From Paludisphaera borealis (lineage in GTDB: Bacteria > Planctomycetota > Planctomycetia > Isosphaerales > Isosphaeraceae), in assembly GCF_001956985.1 (NCBI RefSeq), contig NZ_CP019082.1, positions 3,038,001 through 3,102,000 of the forward strand: DNA of 64,000 nucleotides, written 5' to 3'. The position numbers and the translations under genes were made by a program. Below are positions 9,202-16,821 of the stretch, piece after piece. The stretch's first letter is position 1; each line of letters begins with the position of its first letter. The notes under the pieces were generated by a model. That model had not been told where the DNA came from and did no database searches. It was given only the letters and a program-made list of their open reading frames with translations.

Positions 9202-12015
9202 ATGCCGCGAGCGCGAAGACGGCGGAATCGGATTCACGACTTCCACGCGTTGGAAGATCGCACACTCCTGACCACGCTGATCGCGCTCGTCGATTCCGGT
9301 GTGGACCTCACCGATCAAACGGTCCTCCCTTATCTGGATCTGAACTCGGGATACGACGCCTACAACAAGGTCGCGTACACCACGGGCGGGTCCCAGACGG
9401 TGCAGGACACGAGCCTCCAGCACGGCCACGGCTCGGTCGTCGCCGGCATGATCGTCCAGGGGATCAAGGACGCCTCGGCCGCCGCGGGCTCCACCCCGGT
9501 CGACGTCAAGATCATGCCGATCCGCGACACCTCCTCGGGTCTCAACATCGACAAGGACGCGCTCATCCGGGGGGTGTTCTACGCCGCCGACCACGGCGCT
9601 TCGGTCATCAATCTGAGCGTCAACACGTACTACAACCCGAGCCTCGACGACCCGTCCTCGCCCTACAACGGCGAATCGCTCGTGCAGGCGATCCAGTACG
9701 CCGAGACCAAGGGCGCCGTCGTCGTCACCGCGCCGGGCAACGGGACGTCGAACATCGACTTCATCCCGGTCTTCCCCCCCTACGCCGACGATCCGGCCTA
9801 CAGCGCCTATCGGCCCACGCCGACCAACGTGCTGGTCGCCGCCGCGGTCGACGCCCTGGGCAATCTCACCTCCATCTCGAACTGGGGGCCGATCCATGTC
9901 GACCTCGGCGCCTACGCTGGACCGGAAGGCGCCACGTCGTACTCGGCGGGCTACGCCTCGGGGGTCGCCGGGGTCGTGTCCAACCTGATGCCCGCCGGAC
10001 GAACCGCCCGGAATGTGATCGACGTCCTCGACCAGACCGTGACGCCCCACGCGCAGTCCGTCGGCGCGTGGTCGAGCACCGGTGGAGTGTTGAACCCCGC
10101 CGCGGCCGTCGCGCGGGTGCTTCAGCCCCTCCAGACCGCCGCCGGCCCGGTCGCCATCGACGCCGGCGGCGGCGCGAGCGGGTCGTACCGTTCCGACGCC
10201 TATTTCAGCGGCGGGACGACCTACACAACCGCCTCGGCCGTCGATGTCGGCGGCGTCGACTCCCCGGCTCCCCAGCAGGTGTACCAGTCGGCCCGCCAGG
10301 GCGATTTCTCGTACACGATCGGCGGCCTCGTGGCGGGCGGGGCGTACGACGTCCGCCTCGACTTCGCCGAGCTGTCGGTCTCGGGCGCCGGCCAGCGGCT
10401 GTTCAACGTGTCGATCAACGGCGCGACGGCCCTGAACAACTTCGACGTCTTCGCCCAGGCCGGCGGCATGAACAAGGCCGTCGCCCGCGACTTCATCATC
10501 CGGGCCGACGCCTCGGGAACGATCCTGATCAGTTTCGCGTCGGTTCATGGAGGGGCCGAGGTGAACGGCATCGTGGTCTCGACCGCGACCGACCTCGCCC
10601 TCAAGAGTCCCGTCTTCTCGTCGACCATCGAAAACACGGCCTTCAACCCCCAGGCGGCCGTCGACGGCAACTCGACCACCCGATGGTCGAGCGGCCAGTG
10701 GATGCAAAACACCGGCACCGGCTGGATCACCGTCGACCTCGGCGACCTCTACAACATCGCCGACGTTTACATGAACTGGGAGAAAGCCTACGCGGTGAAC
10801 TACGAGATCCAGGTCAGCCCCGACCTCGTCTCGTGGACCACCCTCCGCGCCGTGACCGGTCGCTCGGCGCCCGGAATCGACGACGAGGCGGGCCTCTCCG
10901 GCGTCGGCCGCTACGTGCGGATCTACTGCACCCAGACCAACGCCACCGACAACTACTCGCTCTACGACCTCAACGTCTACGGCACGCGTCTGAGCAACCT
11001 CGCGGCCGGCAAGCCCGCGACCAGCTCGACCGTCGAGAGCGCGGCCTATCTCCCCGCCAACGCCGTCGACTCCAACTCCACCACGCGCTGGTCGAGCGGC
11101 CAGTGGATGCAGAACACGCAGACCGGCTGGTTCGCCGTCGACCTCGGCGCCCTCTACAATCTCAGCGGCGTCCAACTCAACTGGGAGACCGCCTACGCGG
11201 TCGACTACCAGATCCAGGCGAGCACGAATGGGACCGACTGGACCACGCTGAAGACGATCACCGACAATGCGCAGAAGGGGATCGTGACGTTCGACGACCT
11301 CTCGGGCGTCGGCCGCTTCGTGCGGATCTACTGCACCCAGACCAACGCCACCGGCAACTACTCGCTCTACGACGTCAAGGTCTACGGAACGCCACTCACC
11401 GACCTGGCGGCGGGGAAGTCGGCGACGTCGTCAACACTCGAAGGCCCAGGCTTTGAGGCCTCCCGCGCCGTCGATTCCAATTCGACCACGCGCTGGTCGA
11501 GCGGCCAGTGGATGCAGAACACCCAGACCGGCTGGATCGCCGTCGACCTCGGCGCCCGGTGCAACATCGACGACGTCCGGCTCAACTGGGAGAAAGCCTA
11601 CGCGGTCGACTACCAGATCCAGCTCAGCGACGACGGCGTGAACTGGACTACCATCCGCGCCGTGACCGGCCGGAGCGCCCCGGGGCTCGACGATCAATCC
11701 GGCCTGTCGGGCTCGGGCCGCTACATCCGGATCTATTGCACCAAGACGAACGCCACCGGCAACTACTCGCTTTACGACCTTCAGGTGTTCGGCGCTCCGG
11801 CCTCCTCCGTCACTCCACAAGCCGCCCTGTCGACGAGCCTTGCGGCTTCGCCGATCACGGCCCAGGGCCCAATCGCCGCCGGGAAACCTTCCACGATCAA
11901 GCGGTCGCCGGCCAACGGCTGGCTGCTTCAAGGCCGACCAAAACCCAACACCCCGCCACTCGCGCGGCTCGGACGCCCGTTCCCTGGCATCCCGAGTCGC
12001 AAGTCCGACCTATGA
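9202..12015 (+). CDS. Exported S8 (subtilisin-type) peptidase with malectin-like and three discoidin (F5/8C) domains
   Basis: A 937-residue multidomain surface or secreted protein. The N-terminus (RARRRRNRIHDFHALEDRTLL) is the planctomycete Arg-rich LExRxLL export-associated segment. The S8 peptidase domain spans about 20-290, with Asp31 (LVDSGVD), His76 (GHGSVVAG) and Ser246 (ATSYSAGYASGVAG, comparable to GTSxAxPYxSG). A malectin-like carbohydrate-binding domain covers about 314-460 (YQSARQGDFSYTIGGL, NGIVVS). Three F5/8-type C domains follow at about 468-600, 600-733 and 734-868, each with TRWSSGQWMQNT. A short basic Ser/Pro tail ends the protein. It probably binds glycans and cleaves extracellular protein. 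ATG 9202 is chosen for the signal segment and AAGG 11 nt upstream. Confidence 0.9.
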   Translation: MPRARRRRNRIHDFHALEDRTLLTTLIALVDSGVDLTDQTVLPYLDLNSGYDAYNKVAYTTGGSQTVQDTSLQHGHGSVVAGMIVQGIKDASAAAGSTPVDVKIMPIRDTSSGLNIDKDALIRGVFYAADHGASVINLSVNTYYNPSLDDPSSPYNGESLVQAIQYAETKGAVVVTAPGNGTSNIDFIPVFPPYADDPAYSAYRPTPTNVLVAAAVDALGNLTSISNWGPIHVDLGAYAGPEGATSYSAGYASGVAGVVSNLMPAGRTARNVIDVLDQTVTPHAQSVGAWSSTGGVLNPAAAVARVLQPLQTAAGPVAIDAGGGASGSYRSDAYFSGGTTYTTASAVDVGGVDSPAPQQVYQSARQGDFSYTIGGLVAGGAYDVRLDFAELSVSGAGQRLFNVSINGATALNNFDVFAQAGGMNKAVARDFIIRADASGTILISFASVHGGAEVNGIVVSTATDLALKSPVFSSTIENTAFNPQAAVDGNSTTRWSSGQWMQNTGTGWITVDLGDLYNIADVYMNWEKAYAVNYEIQVSPDLVSWTTLRAVTGRSAPGIDDEAGLSGVGRYVRIYCTQTNATDNYSLYDLNVYGTRLSNLAAGKPATSSTVESAAYLPANAVDSNSTTRWSSGQWMQNTQTGWFAVDLGALYNLSGVQLNWETAYAVDYQIQASTNGTDWTTLKTITDNAQKGIVTFDDLSGVGRFVRIYCTQTNATGNYSLYDVKVYGTPLTDLAAGKSATSSTLEGPGFEASRAVDSNSTTRWSSGQWMQNTQTGWIAVDLGARCNIDDVRLNWEKAYAVDYQIQLSDDGVNWTTIRAVTGRSAPGLDDQSGLSGSGRYIRIYCTKTNATGNYSLYDLQVFGAPASSVTPQAALSTSLAASPITAQGPIAAGKPSTIKRSPANGWLLQGRPKPNTPPLARLGRPFPGIPSRKSDL
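10605..11808 (+). repeat. Three tandem ~405-bp coding repeats (F5/8C domains)
   Basis: The segment GGTCGAGCGGCCAGTGGATG occurs at 10685, 11090 and 11495, a period of exactly 405 bp (135 codons) both times. The surrounding domain sequence is also closely similar at DNA level. This is an in-frame tandem duplication inside the subtilase gene, recent enough that codons still match. Confidence 0.9.
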
Positions 12016-12132
12016 TGAGGGATGGTTTCCGCCAGGGCTGTTCATCCACGGAGGCAGGATGGACAGCCCAAGCCCGGGTCGCTAGACTCCCTTAGCTGCC
12101 GGCGATCGCAGAACGCGTGCAAGGATGGCGCC

Positions 12133-13398
12133 GTGACTGTACAACAGGTAAACTCCAGGCCGCCTGAGCGTCAAACCGCTCCTCCACCCGCCTCTTCTTG
12201 TCGCATCTCCGGGCACCTCTCGGTGCTCGACGGGGTACGCGGCCTGGCGATCTTGCTCGTCTTGAGTTACCACTTCACCATGGGGATGACCGGCCAGGGC
12301 CTCGCCGCCCGGCTGTTCTTCAAGGCGACCTCCGTAGGCTGGTGCGGGGTTGATCTCTTCTTCGTTCTCTCCGGCTTCCTCATCACGGGCATCCTCTGCG
12401 ACGCCAAGGGTTCGCCGCATCGATTCCGGAATTTCTATGCGCGGAGGGCGCTGCGGATTTTCCCCCTCTACTACGGAGTCCTGATCGGGGTCTTCGCCGG
12501 CCTGCCGCTGATCGCGACGACGACTGGAGGCTTCGACGGCGTCGAAGACGCCTACATTTGGCTCTGGTCGTATGGCACGAACATCCTCGTCGCGTTGCGC
12601 GGGGAGTGGTTCCCGCTCAGCCACTTCTGGACTCTGGCCGTCGAAGAGCATTTTTACATATTCTGGCCGGCGGTCGTGTTCCTGTGCGACCGCAAGACGG
12701 CAGTCCGAGTCTGCTTGGGGATGACCCTCCTCGCGCTGGTTGCGCGCGTCTGGCTCGTCAGTCAGGGCGCGGTCCTCGCCGCGTACTGCCTGACGGTTTG
12801 CCGGATGGACGCGCTGGCGATGGGCGGCCTCGTCGCCCTGGCTGCCCGGGGGCCGCGAGGGTTGGGAGTCTTGGCTCCGCATGCCAGGACGACTCTACTG
12901 CTCGGCGCGACTGCCCTGTCGGCCCTGGTCGGCTGGCGGTTCGGACTGGCGTTCCATGACCCGGTGATCCAGACGGTCGGCTATCTCGCGCTCGCCGTCT
13001 GCTTCGCCGCGTTCCTCGCCCTGGTCGTGGCGGCACCCGCCTCAAGCCCTCTCGCAATCGCCTGCAACCTCGCCCCGCTGCGATCCCTCGGCCGCTACAG
13101 TTATGGCCTTTACGTTTACAACTCCATTTTCATCCTTCTCGCCGAAGGTTCATCGCTGCTTCCCCGACTGGTCGCCTGGTCGGGATCGACGGCCGTGGGA
13201 CGGCTCCTCTACGTCACACTCGCCGCGTCGTCCACGCTGGCCGTCGCTTGGCTCAGTTGGCATCTGCTGGAGAAGCCGTTTTTCAAGTTGAAGAGGCATT
13301 TCCCGAGCGGGTTGGATGCGAATAACCTCCATTCCCCAGACGACTCGGCCCGGACTCCAGGTTATGCTTCGGCCCCGCTTTGCCCTCTCAAAGCTTGA
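12133..13398 (+). CDS. Acyltransferase-3 family membrane protein (OafA/YrhL-like)
   Basis: A 421-residue polytopic membrane protein with about ten hydrophobic helices. Family marks are present: HLSVLDGVRGLAILLVLSYHF near residue 28 with the catalytic-type His, WCGVDLFFVLSGFLITGIL, the RRALRIFPLYY segment, FWTLAVEEHFYIFWP and RYSYGLYVYN. These enzymes move acetyl or other acyl groups from the cytoplasm onto polysaccharides, lipids or O-antigens at the membrane; the acceptor is unknown. The GTG at 12133 follows AAGGA (12121-12125) by 7 nt. An upstream in-frame ATG at 12022 would add a sequence unlike the family. Confidence 0.9.
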   Translation: MTVQQVNSRPPERQTAPPPASSCRISGHLSVLDGVRGLAILLVLSYHFTMGMTGQGLAARLFFKATSVGWCGVDLFFVLSGFLITGILCDAKGSPHRFRNFYARRALRIFPLYYGVLIGVFAGLPLIATTTGGFDGVEDAYIWLWSYGTNILVALRGEWFPLSHFWTLAVEEHFYIFWPAVVFLCDRKTAVRVCLGMTLLALVARVWLVSQGAVLAAYCLTVCRMDALAMGGLVALAARGPRGLGVLAPHARTTLLLGATALSALVGWRFGLAFHDPVIQTVGYLALAVCFAAFLALVVAAPASSPLAIACNLAPLRSLGRYSYGLYVYNSIFILLAEGSSLLPRLVAWSGSTAVGRLLYVTLAASSTLAVAWLSWHLLEKPFFKLKRHFPSGLDANNLHSPDDSARTPGYASAPLCPLKA

Positions 13399-13469
13399 CC
13401 GATTCGGCAGGCCGCCCGGATATCATCTCGCGGGCTTACGAGTCTCCACTCCAGGTTCAGGTGAACCGA

Positions 13470-14600
13470 ATGCAGAACCTCGCGGTCAAGAACGTGATCA
13501 TTGGCGCGGGCGCGATGGGCGCGGCGGCGGCTTACCACCTCGCCCGGCGCGGCGAAGAGGTCTGGCTGGTCGAGCAGTTCGCGCTCGGTCACGCGCGCGG
13601 CAGCTCGCACGGCGCGGCCCGGATCATCCGCCATTCGTACGCCGATCCCGATTACGCCCGGCTCATGCCCCTGGCCTACCGCGCCTGGCGCGAGCTTGAA
13701 GCCGACGCCGCCCTGCCCCTCTTCATCCGGACCGGCGGCGTCTCGTTCAATCCGTCGAGCGTATCATACGTCGAGCAGGTGGCCGAAAACCTCCAGGCGC
13801 TCGACGTCCCCCATCGCAGGATGTCGGGAAAGCTCTGGAACGAGGCCAACCCGGCTTTCGGTCTCCCCGCCGATTACGACGTCGTCTTCGAACCCGACGC
13901 CGGCATGCTCACCGCGTCGAAAGCCGTCGCGACCCAGATCGAGCTGGCCAGCCGGCTCTCGCCGAAGACGCGAGTCCTCCCCGAAACGCCGGTCCGGCGC
14001 ATCGATCTCGACGGCTCCCGCCCGGTCGTGGTCACCGACGACCTGACGATCGAGGCCGAGCGGCTGATCGTCGCCGCTGGATCATGGGTCGGCCGGCTCC
14101 TGCCGGACCTGGCGTTACCCGTCCGGCCGACGCGGCAGCAGGTGCTCTACTTTCGGCCCGGCGACCGCGCGCCGTTCGAGATTGCTCGGTTCCCCGTCTT
14201 CATCTACATGGGCGAGAGCCCCGACCAGGCGTTCTACGGCATGCCCGACTTCCAGGGCCTGGGCGTCAAGGTCGCGCGTCACGGCGGCCCGGATGCCGAT
14301 CCCGACAACCCCGACCCCGAGGTCGGCGAAGCCTACCGAGATCTCGTCCGCGATTTCCTCCGCGCCCACATCCCCGCGCTCGGCTCGGCCGATATCGGCC
14401 TCACCGAAGTCTGCCTCTACACCATCGCCCCCGGCGAGCGGTTCCTCGTCGACTTTCACCCCGCCCGCTCCGACGTCCTGATCGCCAGCCCATGCAGCGG
14501 CCACGGCTTCAAATTCTCCTGCCTCATCGGCCGCGTCCTCGCCGACCTCGCCGCCAACGGCGCGACCGACGTCCCCATCGACGCCTGGAAGCGCGTTTGA
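13470..14600 (+). CDS. Monomeric sarcosine oxidase / N-methyl-L-tryptophan oxidase family flavoprotein
   Basis: A 376-residue FAD-dependent amine oxidase of the MSOX/SolA family. It has the dinucleotide-binding motif GAGAMG (residues 12-17) ending in a Glu at strand 2 (WLVEQF), the GSSHGAARIIRHSY segment and the covalent-flavin site VCLYT. The Cys at residue 315 is at the same position as the flavin-linking Cys of monomeric sarcosine oxidase. The C-terminus contains GHGFKFS. It oxidises a secondary amine such as sarcosine or an N-methyl amino acid, giving formaldehyde or aldehyde and H2O2. Sarcosine is a product of choline/betaine breakdown, which may matter given the choline-lipid locus near 29 kb. 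ATG 13470 has AGGTG 6 nt upstream. Confidence 0.9.
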   Translation: MQNLAVKNVIIGAGAMGAAAAYHLARRGEEVWLVEQFALGHARGSSHGAARIIRHSYADPDYARLMPLAYRAWRELEADAALPLFIRTGGVSFNPSSVSYVEQVAENLQALDVPHRRMSGKLWNEANPAFGLPADYDVVFEPDAGMLTASKAVATQIELASRLSPKTRVLPETPVRRIDLDGSRPVVVTDDLTIEAERLIVAAGSWVGRLLPDLALPVRPTRQQVLYFRPGDRAPFEIARFPVFIYMGESPDQAFYGMPDFQGLGVKVARHGGPDADPDNPDPEVGEAYRDLVRDFLRAHIPALGSADIGLTEVCLYTIAPGERFLVDFHPARSDVLIASPCSGHGFKFSCLIGRVLADLAANGATDVPIDAWKRV

Positions 14601-15053
14601 ACGCGGACGCCCGCGCATTCCTCCAACGATATGGGTAACGGGTAGTAAACTCAGGATAGGGAACTCTCCCTCCGTGGGCTCCCCTGCGCTCTTTAACAAT
14701 TCGGTCGCGGTAACAGGCCAGCACCAACCAAGGTCGTTCCAGAAAAAACGCGCAAACGAACCCAATCTCTCCAGGACTGGCCGGAGCCTCGCCTTCGCGT
14801 GATCCCCCCAGAAAGGCGCGCGAACGAACCCAATCCCCGGAGACGACCGAGGATCGCGTCCAAGCTCGAAAGCCGAGCTTTCAGCGCGAACGAAGCCAAA
14901 TCGCCGATATCCTCTGATCTACAAATCAGCAAAGGCTTTACGACTCACAACAGGACTACCTGCGGGGCGCGAACGAACCCAATCGCGAGCTTCCCGCCGA
15001 ACCATCGAATCCCGAATTTCTCGGCCGATCGAACCCATTTCCCCGGCCGTGTT

Positions 15054-15139
15054 CCGGCACGCTGTTCGAGGACACGCGGGCGGAAAACGGCGCGAACGAA
15101 CCCAATCGACGGCTGGGGACGCGTCGTCCGGGAAATGCC
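15054..15139 (+). repeat. 86-bp direct repeat, left copy
   Basis: Begins CCGGCACGCTGTTCGAG and ends CGTCGTCCGGGAAATGCC. It matches 15224-15309 at an exact offset of 170 bp with about nine differences over 86 positions, and contains one copy of the 18-bp core motif. Confidence 0.9.
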
Positions 15140-15142
15140 TCG

Positions 15143-15221
15143 GGTGGCTGGGGAGGAGCGAAGCGACGCCCCAGGATGGACGCCCCGGCCCCCGCCTCTG
15201 TGGCATACTGCCACAGCCACC
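15143..15221. repeat. REP-like palindromic element between the two direct repeats
   Basis: Bounded by the perfect 8-bp inverted repeat GGTGGCTG (15143-15150) and CAGCCACC (15214-15221). Inside are two hairpins: CTGGGG / CCCCAG (15148-15153 and 15169-15174) and the perfect palindrome CTGTGGCATACTGCCACAG (15198-15216, 8-bp arms, TAC loop). The element fills almost exactly the gap between the two 86-bp repeats. It resembles REP/MITE-type elements in form; no transposase is present nearby. Confidence 0.65.
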
Positions 15222-15223
15222 CA

Positions 15224-15309
15224 CCGGTACGGTGTTCGAGGAGACGAGGGCTGAGAACGGCGCGAACGAACCCAATCGACGGGAGGGGGCGCGTCGTCCG
15301 GGAAATGCC
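15224..15309 (+). repeat. 86-bp direct repeat, right copy
   Basis: Right copy of the repeat at 15054-15139, beginning CCGGTACGGTGTTCGAG, about 90 percent identical by eye. It holds the sixth core motif and lies about 130 bp upstream of hisS. Confidence 0.9.
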
Positions 15310-15441
15310 GAGCAAAGCGGAAAGGCCGACGATGAGGCGCGGGGGATGCGGGGGCTCGCTCGCGCGGTTGCCGGCGGTCGGCGGTTTCTGCTACGCTTTA
15401 CCGTTCAAAACTCCAACCCCTTCGACGTCAACCCTTAAGGC

Positions 15442-16821
15442 ATGACACCGATGATCGACCCCCGGGTGGCCAGCGGGCTGCGAGACCTGCTCCCCGCCGA
15501 GATGATCCCCCGCGAGCGCATCCTGGCGACGTTCCGGCATACCTTCTCCTCGTACGGCTTCCTGCCGATCGAGACGCCGCATATCGAGCGGATGGAAGTC
15601 TTGACTGGCAAGGGCGCCGGGTCGGACGAGGTCTTGCGGCAGATCTTCGAGGTCACGAACAAGGGGGGGACGCCCGGCGAGCTGGCCTTGCGGTTCGACC
15701 TCACCGTCCCCCTGGCCCGGTTCGTCGCCAAGCACATCGAAGAGGTTGGCATCCCGTTCAAGCGGTACGCGATCGGGTCGGTGTTCCGAGGCGAGCGGCC
15801 GGCCAAGGGTCGGTTTCGCGAGTTCGTCCAGTGCGACTTCGACACGATCGGCACCGAGAGCGCCCTGGCCGACGCCGAGACGGCCCAGATCATCCACGAG
15901 TCCCTGAAGGCCGCCAAGGTCCCGCCGTTCACGATCACGCTCAACAACCGCAAGATCCTCGACGGCTTGCTCGAATCCCTCGACCTCGCGGGCAAGACGG
16001 GCGCGGTGCTGCGGTCGCTCGACAAGCTCGCCAAGATCGGCCGCGACGGCGTGGCCGCCGAACTGCAACGGTCAGACGTCGAGGGGAATTCGGGCCTTAG
16101 CAACGACCAGGCCGCCCGGATTCTCGACTTCGCCGAGACCGGTCGCGGCGGGGCCGAAGTCCTCAACGCAGCCGAGAACCGGCTGGGAACGCACCCGAAG
16201 GCCGCCGAGGGGATCGCCAACCTTCGCACGGTTTTCGACCTGCTTGACGCTGGCGGGGTCTCCTCGGATCGCCTGGCGATCGACTTGGGGCTGGCCCGGG
16301 GGCTCGACTACTACACGGGGATCGTCTACGAAACCACGGTCGACGGCTGGGAGAAGTTCGGCAGCATCGCCTCGGGGGGGCGGTACGACAACCTGGCGAG
16401 CCTGTTCATCTCGCGCCGGCTTCCCGGCGTCGGGGCGTCGATCGGGCTCGACCGGCTGATGGCCCTGATGGGCGAGGCCGGCTGCCTGGGCGGGACGACG
16501 GCGACGGCCCCGGTGCTGATCGCTAACTTCCCCGGCACCGACCCGGCCGTCGGCTTCCGGATGGCCGCCCAGCTTCGCAAGGCTGGCATCGGGGTTGAGA
16601 TCTACCCCGAACCCGCACAGATCGGCAAGCAGATGGGATACGGGTCGAAACACGGGCACAAGCTGGCGATCATCGTCGGCCCCAACGAGGTCGCCGCCCA
16701 GGTCTTCAACATCCGCTACCTCGCCACCCGCCACGAAGATAAGGGGCTGGCCTGGTCGGTCCTCGAAGACTCGGTCCAGGGCGCCCTTCAGATTCTCGAA
16801 CAAGAGGACTTGCGCTCATGA
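15442..16821 (+). CDS. hisS: Histidine--tRNA ligase
   Basis: A 459-residue class II aminoacyl-tRNA synthetase charging tRNA-His. Motif 1 region: ASGLRDLLPAEM. Motif 2: VFRGERPAKGRFREFVQCDFDTIG. Histidine-specific motif: ARGLDYYTG, with the Asp and Tyr that contact histidine. Motif 3: GVGASIGLDRLM. A C-terminal anticodon-binding domain follows (TAPVLIANFPGTDPAVGFR). The length is normal. It is the first gene of a three-gene operon: its TGA overlaps the ATG of the next gene as ATGA. An essential synthetase is thus coupled to histidine biosynthesis genes. Confidence 0.97.
   Translation: MTPMIDPRVASGLRDLLPAEMIPRERILATFRHTFSSYGFLPIETPHIERMEVLTGKGAGSDEVLRQIFEVTNKGGTPGELALRFDLTVPLARFVAKHIEEVGIPFKRYAIGSVFRGERPAKGRFREFVQCDFDTIGTESALADAETAQIIHESLKAAKVPPFTITLNNRKILDGLLESLDLAGKTGAVLRSLDKLAKIGRDGVAAELQRSDVEGNSGLSNDQAARILDFAETGRGGAEVLNAAENRLGTHPKAAEGIANLRTVFDLLDAGGVSSDRLAIDLGLARGLDYYTGIVYETTVDGWEKFGSIASGGRYDNLASLFISRRLPGVGASIGLDRLMALMGEAGCLGGTTATAPVLIANFPGTDPAVGFRMAAQLRKAGIGVEIYPEPAQIGKQMGYGSKHGHKLAIIVGPNEVAAQVFNIRYLATRHEDKGLAWSVLEDSVQGALQILEQEDLRS

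Larger units (their letters stand above)
14749..15278. repeat. Cluster of six copies of an 18-bp motif, GCGCGAACGAACCCAATC
   Basis: The core GCGAACGAACCCAATC or a close variant starts at 14752 (GCAAACGAA variant), 14820, 14886 (GAAGCCAAATC variant), 14969, 15092 and 15262. All copies have the same orientation. Spacing is irregular (68, 66, 83, 123 and 170 bp), so this is not a CRISPR array. The first two copies also share a CCAGAAA stretch just upstream. I saw no other copies in the window. Confidence 0.85.
14601..15441. other. Non-coding repeat-rich island between the oxidase gene and hisS
   Basis: About 840 bp with no credible protein. Short frames exist on both strands, but they are translations of a repeated DNA motif. 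The stretch carries six copies of a ~18-bp core motif, a pair of 86-bp direct repeats, and between them a ~79-bp palindromic element (separate entries). The hisS promoter must lie at its right end, near the AT-rich run around 15390-15430. Confidence 0.75.

Noticed and set aside
9124-11175. 683-codon minus-strand frame within the subtilase gene
   Set aside because: Codon-bias shadow; it also repeats with the discoidin duplications.
14749-15278. CRISPR array
   Set aside because: Repeat unit too short and degenerate, spacing irregular (66-170 bp), no cas genes.
14919-15315. Several ~90-120 codon minus-strand frames sharing phrases such as SIGFVRAVF
   Set aside because: The shared phrases are translations of the repeated DNA core in different frames, not a conserved protein.
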